Shown piece after piece: positions 1-7,831 of a stretch of 64,000 nucleotides of DNA (the first letter of the stretch is position 1; every line of letters begins with the position of its first letter). The notes under the pieces were generated by a model. It did not search any database. It worked only from the letters and a program-made list of their open reading frames with translations, and was not told the origin of the DNA. The DNA is from YC2-FULL-38-9 sp964629635 (GTDB lineage: Bacteria; Patescibacteriota; Microgenomatia; UBA1406; GWC2-37-13), in assembly GCA_964629635.1 (NCBI GenBank), contig CAZVQS010000001.1, forward strand, positions 1 through 64,000, given 5' to 3'. Position numbers and translations under genes: made by a program.

Positions 1-453
1 TCCATTGTCGCCTGGGCGGTTGTGATTGCCATGCTGGTCTTTTGGGAAGAGCGGAAAGACAGGTCGTTCGTGTTTTACTTTTTCGCAAGCTTCGCAACCG
101 TCGGATTTCTCGTGCATTTCGTCATCAAATGGCTTTTCATGCGTGAGCGCCCCTATGTTTCCGCGGACTTTCCTTCAACGGTATGTCCGTCGGACTACTC
201 GTTTCCCTCCGGGCATGCCGCGCTCTCCTTTGCCTCGGCCGTGATGTTGTGGCATTTTGACCGGAAACGGAAAGTTCTCTATTACCTGACCGCCGTCATC
301 ATCTCTTATTCGCGGATATTCCTTTACTGCCATTACCTGAGCGATGTGGTTGCTGGCGCGATACTCGGTTCCCTGGTAAGCGCTGTTTTTCTCCTGGCAC
401 ACGCCCTCAACCGTCGGAAAAAGCCGAAGCACGGTACCGGAATCAGGGCATGA
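1..453 (+). CDS. PAP2-family phosphatase, 5' end outside window
   Basis: Membrane phosphatase of the PAP2 (type 2 phosphatidic acid phosphatase) family, which removes phosphate from lipid carriers such as undecaprenyl pyrophosphate or from phosphatidic acid at the membrane face. All three family motifs are visible: KWLFMRERP (motif 1), PSGH (motif 2) and SRxxxxxHxxxDVxxG (motif 3), with hydrophobic stretches between them. The frame is open to the first base, and the codons before the GTG at 22 continue a transmembrane segment, so the true start lies upstream. It ends with a basic tail and TGA. The exact substrate cannot be told; undecaprenyl pyrophosphate recycling would fit the glycan genes elsewhere in the window. 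Confidence 0.85.
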   Translation, partial: SIVAWAVVIAMLVFWEERKDRSFVFYFFASFATVGFLVHFVIKWLFMRERPYVSADFPSTVCPSDYSFPSGHAALSFASAVMLWHFDRKRKVLYYLTAVIISYSRIFLYCHYLSDVVAGAILGSLVSAVFLLAHALNRRKKPKHGTGIRA

Positions 454-579
454 TAATAACCTGATCCTCTCCATCGACCGAAGAAGGGCTTATTTTGAGT
501 CAACGAATGATATAGCCTATAGAAGTAGATTCCGCAGTGTACAACAATTTAGAACAGTAAGGGATAAAACGCACTCCAT

Positions 580-858
580 TCAGTTGCCGTGTTCATGTTT
601 TTTTTCGCCGCAGCCGTTTCCCCCGCAGCATCCTCCCCCGCAACAGCCGTCTGTTTCCTCTTCGGATTCAGCCGACCGCTGTCCCGTTACTGGATCGTAG
701 ACATACAGCTCCTTATCGTTTTCGTCCAGTGTTTTTTCGTGTGAACCGTCGCACAAGGGGGCGCTTTTTGATAAACCACACATGCACACAAGCACCGGCC
801 CTTTACCGGGATTGATTTCCTTGGGTCCTTTTGCCGATTTCACCACTACTCTTACCAT
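580..858 (-). CDS. CDGSH iron-sulfur domain protein
   Basis: Small 92-residue protein with the CDGSH signature CxCx2Sx3PxCDGSH (about residues 25-40), which binds a redox-active, labile [2Fe-2S] cluster through three Cys and one His in the mitoNEET family. Unlike membrane-anchored mitoNEET it has no hydrophobic anchor. The C-terminal third is unusual: acidic, then a Cys/Gly-rich run with two CCGG blocks and a His-containing end, which could bind metal. Its function is not known; redox sensing or iron-sulfur transfer is the family-level guess. The ATG follows a CATAAT hexamer by five bases, so the mRNA is probably leaderless. Confidence 0.85.
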   Translation of the reverse strand: MVRVVVKSAKGPKEINPGKGPVLVCMCGLSKSAPLCDGSHEKTLDENDKELYVYDPVTGQRSAESEEETDGCCGGGCCGGNGCGEKKHEHGN

Positions 859-922
859 AAAATATTATGAATTCTAACCATAAAATTATACATGACATGC
901 CCAAAAAAGATACTGAAAGACG

Positions 923-2263
923 TCAGATGGTCTTTTCCACCGAGTAGAATTTCACGCGGTCGCCACGGAACATGAGGTCTATTTCACCAACCGGTCCGTT
1001 GCGGTGCTTTGCGATTGAAAGCTTCACGATGCGCTTTGAGGTATCCAGAAGATCCTCGTTTTCATCCTCATAATACAGGAACATGACCACGTCCGCGTCC
1101 TGTTCGATGGCTCCGGACTCGCGAAGATCGGAGAGCTGCGGTTTTTTCGTACCGCGCTGTTCGACCATGCGGGAAAGCTGGGAAAGGGCAATGACCGGTA
1201 TGCGCAGCTCGCGCGCGAGGTTCTTGAGTCCCTGCGATACGAACGAGACTTCCTGGACGCGCGAATCGAACCGCCGACCGGCGTCCGCCAGCTGAAGATA
1301 ATCCACGATAATAAGCTTCACGTCATGCTCAACTTTGAGTTTGCGCGCTTTCGTGCGCATTTCAAGGATTGAGGCGCCCGGTGTATCGTCAATATAGATG
1401 GGAGCTTCCGAAAGATCGCCCATTGCCTGCGTGAGGCGCTTGTAGTCGTCATCCGAAAGTTTTCCCGTTTTTAGGCGCCATGCGTCAATATCTGCCTGGC
1501 CGACCAACAGGCGGTCAACCAGCTCTTCCTTGCTCATTTCCAGCGAAAAAAATCCGACGGGAGTTTTGGTTTTGAGGGCGCAGTTTGCTGCGATATTCAG
1601 GGCAAAGGTCGTCTTGCCGATACCGGGACGGGCTGCGAGAACGATAAGGTTTGAGGCCTGCATGCCTGCCAGTTTATTATCAAGATCCGGGTATGAAGTC
1701 GCGACTCCCCTCAGGTTGCCGCCGAGCTTCATGAATTCCTCCAGGCGCTCGAAGCTTGAGGCGAGGATTTCCTTTATTTCCACGAAATCCTTGTGGTTCT
1801 GCTGCTGAGCAAGCGCGAAAATCTCCATTTCGGTCGAGTCGAGAAGCTTCTTGATGTCCCCTTTTTCGTCAAACGCACGCTCGACCGTGCGGGATCCGAG
1901 ATCGATGAGGCGGCGTTTCGTATAGTGGTTCTTGATGATCGCCGCGTAATGCTCCACGTATGCGGAAGTAGGTACGCTGTTGATGAGCTCGGACAGGAAT
2001 CCCTGGCCGCCGACCGACTTGAGCGCGCCGTCGTGGGTGAGCTGGTTCTTGAGAGTAACGACATCTATCGGCTGCTGCTTTTCAAACAACCGGATGCATG
2101 CACCGTAGACGAGCTGGTGTTCGCGTTTGTAGAAATGCTCTTCGCGCAGGAATTCCGCCACCGTATTCATGGCAGAGGAATCGATAAGGATAGCCCCCAG
2201 TACCGAACGTTCTGCATCAAGATCCTGGGGAGGCACTTTAAGGGCGTCTGAGGCAACGGACAT
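923..2263 (-). CDS. dnaB: Replicative DNA helicase DnaB
   Basis: Hexameric 5'-3' helicase that unwinds DNA at the replication fork. The N-terminal DnaB domain (roughly residues 10-110, beginning PPQDLDAERSVLGAIL) is followed by the RecA-like ATPase: Walker A ARPGIGKTT near residue 215, Walker B LIIVDYLQL, and the terminal motifs SQLSR and LRESGAIEQDADVV. Length (about 446 aa) is normal and there is no intein. A TTG at 2275 gives four extra residues; the ATG at 2263 is preferred because it begins closer to the usual family start. It lies 24 bases downstream of the MBL-fold gene on the same strand and may be cotranscribed. Confidence 0.97.
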   Translation of the reverse strand: MSVASDALKVPPQDLDAERSVLGAILIDSSAMNTVAEFLREEHFYKREHQLVYGACIRLFEKQQPIDVVTLKNQLTHDGALKSVGGQGFLSELINSVPTSAYVEHYAAIIKNHYTKRRLIDLGSRTVERAFDEKGDIKKLLDSTEMEIFALAQQQNHKDFVEIKEILASSFERLEEFMKLGGNLRGVATSYPDLDNKLAGMQASNLIVLAARPGIGKTTFALNIAANCALKTKTPVGFFSLEMSKEELVDRLLVGQADIDAWRLKTGKLSDDDYKRLTQAMGDLSEAPIYIDDTPGASILEMRTKARKLKVEHDVKLIIVDYLQLADAGRRFDSRVQEVSFVSQGLKNLARELRIPVIALSQLSRMVEQRGTKKPQLSDLRESGAIEQDADVVMFLYYEDENEDLLDTSKRIVKLSIAKHRNGPVGEIDLMFRGDRVKFYSVEKTI

Positions 2264-2287
2264 ATAGATTTGCAATAACTAACCCGA

Positions 2288-2926
2288 TCAGTCTTTGAGG
2301 ACAATGACCTTCATCTCTTCTTCCAGCTCTTCCTTTTTCACGACTATTTTATCAACCGGTACAACCGCTTCGCTTCCGATTTTCTTGAGGAAATCGCTTA
2401 AGGGCGCAAGGTCCTTGATGAGCACCTCTTCCCGTCCGTAATGCATGGGGATAACGATGCTCGGCTCAACCTTTTTGATGAGTTCGATAGCTTCCGCCGC
2501 GTCAATCGTATAGGTGCCGCCGACCGGTACAAGGAGCACGTCAACATCCCCTATCTCGTCAAGAAACGCGTCGTCCGGCACGACGCCAAGATCTCCGCAA
2601 TGGAGAAGCGATACGCCGTCCGCTTCAAACTTGTACATGATGTTTTCTCCGCGCTCCGCTCCCTGGCCCTTGTCATGGAACGTGCGGTATCCCCAGATGC
2701 GGACATTTTTGGTTTCGAACTGCCCCGGCCAGTCAAATACCGCCGGCTCCCCGCCGATTTCCTTTACTTCGTTATGATCCTTGTGGTGGTGGGAAACGGT
2801 CACGATATCGGCTTCCGTTTTCGGGAACCGCAGTCCGACCATTTTCGAATCGAAGGGATCGGTCACGACGCGGGCGTCTTTCGTCTTGATGAAAAAGCTT
2901 GAGTGTCCGAGGTATTTGATTTCCAT
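2288..2926 (-). CDS. MBL-fold metal-dependent hydrolase (UPF0173/UlaG-like)
   Basis: Metallo-beta-lactamase-fold protein of 212 residues. It opens with IKYLGHSSFFI, has the metal-binding motif SHHHKDH (a HxHxDH variant), a later LLHCGDLG block providing the third site, and PMHYG at the C-terminal His position. This order matches the UPF0173/UlaG-like branch of Zn- or Mn-dependent hydrolases, whose substrates are mostly unknown. The HHHKDH form still supplies the His and Asp ligands. The start ATG lies ten bases after a TATGCT hexamer, with no Shine-Dalgarno sequence. It is the upstream neighbour of dnaB. Confidence 0.88.
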   Translation of the reverse strand: MEIKYLGHSSFFIKTKDARVVTDPFDSKMVGLRFPKTEADIVTVSHHHKDHNEVKEIGGEPAVFDWPGQFETKNVRIWGYRTFHDKGQGAERGENIMYKFEADGVSLLHCGDLGVVPDDAFLDEIGDVDVLLVPVGGTYTIDAAEAIELIKKVEPSIVIPMHYGREEVLIKDLAPLSDFLKKIGSEAVVPVDKIVVKKEELEEEMKVIVLKD

Positions 2927-2972
2927 AGTGTAAAAAGCATAGCAGAGTCGCCCGGTTTTTTCAAACCCTCTT

Positions 2973-3371
2973 TCACCTGCAGATCCGGTCTTTCACCTCG
3001 TCCTTCTGGTCCTGGGGCAGCTTGTCAATTTGCTCCGTAATCTTATCGACGGTCTTCACGAAAACCGTCTCCTTGATGGATGAAACCGACCGGTCCGCGG
3101 TGTCTTTTACGTATGAGCCGGACCGGTCAAGGACCTGGTCGACTGCCTGGCCGACCTGCTCGTTTATCGATTTGATCCCGACGCCGTTTTTGAGGGTAAG
3201 GATCGGATCTTCCGTGTGTTCTCCCAGAATGGATCCGCTTGCCGGATTGCCGGTATAGTTGAACCAGTAGACAAGCGCGGAAAACCCGATAAGGAACCCG
3301 AGGGCGATAAGCCGTTCAACCGGAAAGGGCTTGCGTTTGGCGGATGAAAACGGGAACATAGGAACATTCAT
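2973..3371 (-). CDS. Hypothetical single-pass membrane protein
   Basis: A 132-residue protein not recognised as a named family. Residues 1-15 are polar and basic, followed by one transmembrane helix (LIALGFLIGFSALVYWF) and then a soluble part with several Val/Asp/Lys-rich helical stretches (VGQAVDQVLDRSGSY, TVDKITEQIDKLPQDQKDEV), so an N-in, C-out topology with a helical extracytoplasmic domain is likely. Codon use resembles the neighbours and the frame is intact. It is divergent from tRNA-His, whose promoter region it shares. Short anchored proteins like this are common in such genomes, but no role can be assigned. Confidence 0.7.
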   Translation of the reverse strand: MNVPMFPFSSAKRKPFPVERLIALGFLIGFSALVYWFNYTGNPASGSILGEHTEDPILTLKNGVGIKSINEQVGQAVDQVLDRSGSYVKDTADRSVSSIKETVFVKTVDKITEQIDKLPQDQKDEVKDRICR

Positions 3372-3390
3372 TTTAGCATTATTTTTATGG

Positions 3391-3396
3391 TAAAAT
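3391..3396 (+). promoter_or_regulatory. Probable -10 element of tRNA-His
   Basis: TAAAAT lies 18 bases before G-1 of tRNA-His, the usual spacing for a short 5' trailer removed by RNase P. No convincing -35 hexamer is seen. Confidence 0.4.
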
Positions 3397-3413
3397 AGAA
3401 GCTGTTTTTGACT

Positions 3414-3489
3414 GGTGACTGTAGCTCAACCTGGTTAGAGCGTCGCCCTGTGGAGGCGAATGTTGCGGGTTCAACTCCCGTCAGTCACC
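3414..3489 (+). tRNA. tRNA-His (anticodon GTG)
   Basis: Cloverleaf can be drawn by hand: acceptor GTGACTG (3415-3421) pairs with CAGTCAC (3482-3488), the D arm has GCTC/GAGC, the anticodon stem TCGCC/GGCGA encloses loop CTGTGGA with anticodon GTG, and the T arm has GCGGG/CCCGT around TTCAACT. A G at 3414 and the discriminator C at 3489 form the extra G-1:C73 pair that identifies tRNA-His. CCA is not encoded. Confidence 0.96.
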
Positions 3490-3553
3490 CACGACTCTCT
3501 TCATCGACCGTATGATATCTTCCGTTTCAAACTATCTTATAGTATAATTACGT

Positions 3554-4483
3554 ATGGCACATCCGAAAGAATCCGCATCCCCCGAACGCTTTGCCGAGCT
3601 TATCTGGAAACCGGGAAAAACAGATTTCGTCCGCCAGCTGAGAGAATACGGTATCTCTCCGTACCAGCTTACCCTCATAGATATGATCAAACAGACCGGC
3701 AAGGAGGTACTTGGAGTGGCAAGCGGAATTGCGGACGCGACCGACCGGCAATGGCGCGACCGGCATATAACGCTTGACGATGTCGCCGACTCCTTTCCCG
3801 TCCTCGGCAACGCCATGCGAAGCGGTTTGTACAGCGCACAGGAAACAGCCGACGGCCTCGCAAGCATCCATTTTTCGGGCGACACGATCGGGCTTGTCGA
3901 TGCGACCTGCCTGCTCCCCGAAAAGGTGAGCCTTGCCCCATTGACCGATGAACCCGTAGCCTTGCCGTACGGAAGCCGCGTTCCGGTTGCGGACATGAAA
4001 TACAGACCTATCGACATTGCTCCTGAAGAGGGTGCGCGCCACGTTCTTGAAAGCTCGCCCCTGTGGAACAAGCTTGCCTGTTATCTGCATCTTGCGCGCG
4101 GCAATCCCCGTGTTTTTTCATACTCCGAATTCATGAAGCTTGCGCAAAGAAACGGAAGCGCCATCACCCCTTTTTCGTTTTCGGAAACTGCCGCGGATTT
4201 CTGGATCAAGGATCCGCTCATCCTGACTGACGGCGGACAGGAACTGTGCGGAAAGATCTGCATACAGGCTGCCGCGGTGCTGCAGGGGGCGTCAGGTCCG
4301 CCGAATAACTACCCTGCCCGCACCATCGTCGCCTTCAATGTGGGGAGGACCTGGAGCAGGCACAGCAAGGAAACGGTCGACGGCATGAGGCATGCGCTTG
4401 CGGAAAGTATGGCTGCCGGATACCAGCGGGATCAGGACCTCATCCGCAATCCGGTGAATGCGGGGCGCATGTCAGGAAGGTAA
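3554..4483 (+). CDS. Hypothetical protein (309 aa)
   Basis: Not recognised. The 309-residue product has no signal peptide and no clear transmembrane helix, so it is probably cytoplasmic. Composition is ordinary with scattered Trp (IWKPGKTDF, FWIKDPL, GRTWSRHS), which suggests a folded globular protein rather than a spurious frame. No nucleotide-binding or metal motif is evident. The start is well supported: TATAAT at 3543-3548 ends only five bases before the ATG, so the transcript very likely begins at the start codon. It follows tRNA-His and converges on the membrane glycosyltransferase at 4489 with a 5-base gap. Confidence 0.75.
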   Translation: MAHPKESASPERFAELIWKPGKTDFVRQLREYGISPYQLTLIDMIKQTGKEVLGVASGIADATDRQWRDRHITLDDVADSFPVLGNAMRSGLYSAQETADGLASIHFSGDTIGLVDATCLLPEKVSLAPLTDEPVALPYGSRVPVADMKYRPIDIAPEEGARHVLESSPLWNKLACYLHLARGNPRVFSYSEFMKLAQRNGSAITPFSFSETAADFWIKDPLILTDGGQELCGKICIQAAAVLQGASGPPNNYPARTIVAFNVGRTWSRHSKETVDGMRHALAESMAAGYQRDQDLIRNPVNAGRMSGR

Positions 4484-4488
4484 TTTGT

Positions 4489-6030
4489 TTAGTTAAGAAC
4501 AGACAATCTGGACTTTAGATCCTTTCTCAACCAAACCCCGGTTTTTTTATCATTCCTGACAACCTGAATATAATTGCTCACTAAATCGGGAAAATAAGTT
4601 GCGTAGTGTTGCGGCTTCCCTTGGTAACTCAGGTTTCCAACATAAAGCAGCACCGGGGGGGTTTTCTTCAAAGCCTTTAACCGTTCTGTCCGAAATTGGG
4701 GAACGGCGTTGATCCAGGGAAACCAATAGGTAAACCTATCAGGTGGCATACGATCAGCAAAAAAATATAACTCAACATCGTGGGGGTACACGAGCACGTT
4801 TTCACCAGGACGGGACAACGACCGCATCAGCTCCCCCGTTGCCTGCCGGTAGCTCCAAAAAACATGATAATTATAACCCTGTTTGAGTGACTGGAGCAAA
4901 ATCACACTCGATGTCTGGACATTTAAATACAAAATCGATATAAAAACCGCAACACCCAGCAATTTAAAACTCCATTTTTTAGTTCGTATGAGTCCAATGA
5001 CCAATACAACAAAACAGGCACTCGCCAGAAGAATGAAGGGATATATGCCGGAATCAAATGGTTTGCCGACTACCGCCTTTACATCCCGCAGCCGCGTTGC
5101 CGCGAACAAAACGGTAAGCATTAAAGCGGAAGGCACACTTCTTTTTCTGAAAACCAAAACGGCAATTGCTACAAAACTTGCGGTAAACACTGCTTGTACG
5201 ATTTGAAGCGGATTGGAAAAATGGGAGAGCATGGAAAATGTGTTTTTCACAATAAGCAGAGGCAACTGCACGGTAACGCTGCCTGACGGAAGCTGATCAA
5301 AATAAAACCGAGGATATATGACGAAATTAAAATACAGCGCCTGAAATATAAATGCACCCAGCTGACCGTTCAGGAATAAGGAAAAAGGAACGAGCAGGTT
5401 AAACGCCGTTACTCGAACAAGCAGTTTAAACGCCTTCTTTATACTTGACTCCATAAATAGAGGTAACGTAAAAAGTATGCCCATAAATGGCTGTGTCCAG
5501 AAGGCTAACGAGCTGAAAACAATTACAAGCGTCTTATTGAAGGTACTCCATCTTTCCCATCCCAAAACAACAGGGAGTGTAATCCATGCAATTCCACTCA
5601 GAAACACTGCGTTAAAACTTTCGCTGATGACCGCATACCCCTGATAAACCACAAAATAGACGGAGAGGAGTAATACCCATACTGAATACGCCGTTTTCGA
5701 TCGAGCATCACGAAACGACAGGAACACCGGTATATAACAGATAAGATACAGGACAAGAAGTGACAAGCGGAATACCGCGATCGTTCGTGCCGGTGAATCG
5801 GCAGCCCACAATGGGGTGAACAGATAAACCCAATAGTATGGAAGGGGAAAATGATGGCTGAAGTTTTCAGAATATAGAGCCCTTCCGTTTTTCATTAGGT
5901 AACCGGAAGCGAGATGGTCAACTTCATCAAAATTCCCCATGAATGTGCGGTTGAAGAAGAAAAGTGCGGCAAAAAAAAGGATGCTCACAAAAAAGAAAGC
6001 AAAAGGAAAGTATTTTCGGTATTGTTTCAC
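4489..6030 (-). CDS. GT-C type membrane glycosyltransferase-like protein
   Basis: A polytopic membrane protein of about 513 residues with 10-12 hydrophobic helices. After the first helix comes NFDEVDHLASGYLMKNG and then FSHHFPLPYYW, the DE-containing first extracytoplasmic loop typical of GT-C enzymes (ArnT/PMT/GT39-like) that use lipid-phosphate sugars. The frame can be opened from a TTG at 6054, but TATAAT at 6042-6037 ends six bases before the GTG at 6030, so the shorter leaderless start is chosen. The gene is visibly richer in A/T than its neighbours, with many AAA/ATA/TTT codons, hinting at separate acquisition. Acceptor and donor are unknown. Confidence 0.75.
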   Translation of the reverse strand: MKQYRKYFPFAFFFVSILFFAALFFFNRTFMGNFDEVDHLASGYLMKNGRALYSENFSHHFPLPYYWVYLFTPLWAADSPARTIAVFRLSLLVLYLICYIPVFLSFRDARSKTAYSVWVLLLSVYFVVYQGYAVISESFNAVFLSGIAWITLPVVLGWERWSTFNKTLVIVFSSLAFWTQPFMGILFTLPLFMESSIKKAFKLLVRVTAFNLLVPFSLFLNGQLGAFIFQALYFNFVIYPRFYFDQLPSGSVTVQLPLLIVKNTFSMLSHFSNPLQIVQAVFTASFVAIAVLVFRKRSVPSALMLTVLFAATRLRDVKAVVGKPFDSGIYPFILLASACFVVLVIGLIRTKKWSFKLLGVAVFISILYLNVQTSSVILLQSLKQGYNYHVFWSYRQATGELMRSLSRPGENVLVYPHDVELYFFADRMPPDRFTYWFPWINAVPQFRTERLKALKKTPPVLLYVGNLSYQGKPQHYATYFPDLVSNYIQVVRNDKKTGVWLRKDLKSRLSVLN

Positions 6031-6063
6031 GCTTTCATTATACCAACAGTCCAATCGGGAAAA

Positions 6064-6546
6064 TCATCCAAGGATTGGGATATGCAGCCCTCCCTTAACG
6101 TATTGTATGTACATTGCAATCGCTTGTCCATGGTCAAACGCGATTTTATCCGGCGTCGGAAGCTCATCCAAGCCGAACCATTTGAGCTCCCGCACTTCCT
6201 CATCATGGGCTCCGGTCTGCCGGATTGCCTGCGCAATGAAAATCATATCCACATTCTGGCGGTCCTCGCGGGGACGGTCGGGGTTGTCGTTTATCCGGAA
6301 AAGCACCGGTTCATCGACCTCCCATCCGCTCTCCTCCATCACTTCGCGCTTCACTGCCTGGGTAAGCGTTTCATCGCGGTCAAAATAGCCTCCCAGAAGC
6401 CCCCATTTGCCGTATTCGCTTAACAGCTTCCCCTGATACGTTCCCCGCTTCCCCAGCAGTATCTTTCCGTCCTTCACGACAATGGCGTTGACCGTCACAT
6501 GACGCAGGGAGGCGGTACCGTTGTTTTCAAACGTGCAGTGTATCAT
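6064..6546 (-). CDS. Nudix hydrolase
   Basis: Hydrolyses nucleoside diphosphates linked to another group. The Nudix box GX5EX7REVXEESGW is complete (GGYFDRDETL...REVMEESGWEV), so the Mg-binding Glu residues are present. The N-terminal strand block (VNAIVVKDGKILLGKRG) and the middle part (DVDMIFIAQAI-like region, VRELKWFGLDELP) follow the family. The exact substrate (NAD, ADP-ribose, oxidised nucleotide) cannot be told. A TTG start at 6567 adds seven residues, but TATAAT (6558-6553) lies between, ending six bases before the ATG at 6546, so that ATG is used. One copy of the window's palindromic repeat sits just upstream at 6571. Confidence 0.88.
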   Translation of the reverse strand: MIHCTFENNGTASLRHVTVNAIVVKDGKILLGKRGTYQGKLLSEYGKWGLLGGYFDRDETLTQAVKREVMEESGWEVDEPVLFRINDNPDRPREDRQNVDMIFIAQAIRQTGAHDEEVRELKWFGLDELPTPDKIAFDHGQAIAMYIQYVKGGLHIPILG

Positions 6547-6570
6547 GAATCCATTATACTCCTGCAAGAC

Positions 6571-6591
6571 TTCTAACCTCGAAGGTTGGAA
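6571..6591. repeat. Dispersed 21-bp palindromic repeat, copy 1
   Basis: TTCTAACCTC, then G, then AAGGTTGGAA. It matches the copies at 50609 and 55063 except for two central bases. It lies just upstream of the -10 of the Nudix gene in the -35 region. Confidence 0.7.
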
Positions 6592-6739
6592 TGGCGGGCG
6601 CCATAATCAGCAGGGCGGATCTGAGGGTATTTCAATCGGTCTTATCGGTTCCATAGTAATACTATTACTAAAATTATGTAAGTTAATACTATCAGACGAT
6701 CGGGAATCGATGGTAAGAAATGAAGGTTTAAAAAACGTG

Positions 6740-7402
6740 TTACGGGAACCGGTACGACCTGATGATATCCCCCCGCGCGGCAGTGAATCCGGATTCGTCA
6801 AGACCGGTCAGGGAGGCGGTTGTTTTGCCGGAAAGCTCCCGTTCCAGATCCGCAAGGTACGTTTTGATGCCGGCAAGGCGTTTCAGCTCCCGTTCCGGCG
6901 ATCCCCTTCTCCGCTCCCGCTCGATGAGGTCATCCATCCGCACCTGGTAGCCGGTAACGGAAAACGGAGCCACCCGGAAGTCAGCATAAAAGCAGATTTT
7001 AAGTTCCCAGTCGCCGGATGGGATGCGGTTGTTGTTGTTTACCGCCGGCATATTCTCAAGTATGGAAAGGGAACGGGTATCGAGGCCTATTTCGCGCACA
7101 ATCGCCATGGTTGCGAAATGTTCGTTTGATCCGTATTTCATCCGGCATTCGTCCTGCACCCGACTCCAGTATCCGATGTTTTTCTGCTCGTTCCCCATGA
7201 GGTGAGAAGAGGTTTTGAAGTCGTATTTGAGGATGTTCGCCATGTCGTGGACAAGGAGGGTTTTTGCAACGCGCGCCGAATCGACTTCCCCGTTCGTCCG
7301 CCAACCCGATGCTATCTCCCGCCCCACATATGCAACCCGCAGCATGTGCTCCTGCAGGTTCGGCGGCACTTGATAGGTTTCATATATTTTGAGGATATTC
7401 AT
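6740..7402 (-). CDS. HD-domain phosphohydrolase-like protein
   Basis: A 220-residue protein with an HD-type metal-site order: LQEHMLRVAYVGREIA (first His), LLVHDMANI (the HD pair) and, further on, FATMAIVREIG and a KICFYADFRV block where the last Asp of the site is expected. HD proteins hydrolyse nucleotides or phosphoesters; this one resembles the stand-alone hydrolase group and its substrate is unknown. The C-terminal part (residues 160-220) is charged and helical. It begins inside the stop of the GNAT gene (four-base overlap), so the two are translationally coupled and end the long leftward RND operon. Confidence 0.75.
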   Translation of the reverse strand: MNILKIYETYQVPPNLQEHMLRVAYVGREIASGWRTNGEVDSARVAKTLLVHDMANILKYDFKTSSHLMGNEQKNIGYWSRVQDECRMKYGSNEHFATMAIVREIGLDTRSLSILENMPAVNNNNRIPSGDWELKICFYADFRVAPFSVTGYQVRMDDLIERERRRGSPERELKRLAGIKTYLADLERELSGKTTASLTGLDESGFTAARGDIIRSYRFP

Positions 7403-7827
7403 GATTCGAAAATGATGCGCGGCTGCCCGTCGCCGTAATAATTATCCTTCCAGCCGGTGATCTGGTACCCGCTTTTGAGGTACAGGATGATCGCCGGGGC
7501 ATTGCGGGGATGCGTCACGAACCAGACGTGCTCTCCCGTTGTCAGCTCCTTCAGTTTGCCTACGATTTTCCGGCCGTACCCTTTTTTCTGGAAGGACGGA
7601 ACAACCAGTATCTGTTTCACTTCTATCCTCCCCTTTTCGCGCACGAACGCGAGCACACCCGCAGGGACATCCTTTGCATACGCCAGGTATACCTCGCACC
7701 CGTTCAGGTATTTCAATGTCATTTCAGGGGAAGGAGAGGGATAATCAAACTCCCGGTCAAACGCGGCAACATCCATTTCATACAGGAGTTTTGCATGCTC
7801 TACAGGGTTTATCTTCCTGAATTCCAT
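7399..7827 (-). CDS. GNAT-family N-acetyltransferase
   Basis: A 142-residue acetyltransferase of the GCN5 family. Motif A for acetyl-CoA binding is clear: VKQILVVPSFQKKGYGRKIV with the Q/RxxGxG loop, followed by motif B (NAPAIILYLKSGYQITGW). The substrate is unknown; it could be a small amine or a protein N-terminus. Its ATG lies four bases after the stop of the metalloprotease gene, and its end overlaps the HD gene by four bases, so it is cotranscribed with both. Length is standard for single-domain GNATs. Confidence 0.85.
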   Translation of the reverse strand: MEFRKINPVEHAKLLYEMDVAAFDREFDYPSPSPEMTLKYLNGCEVYLAYAKDVPAGVLAFVREKGRIEVKQILVVPSFQKKGYGRKIVGKLKELTTGEHVWFVTHPRNAPAIILYLKSGYQITGWKDNYYGDGQPRIIFES

Positions 7828-7831
7828 ATGG

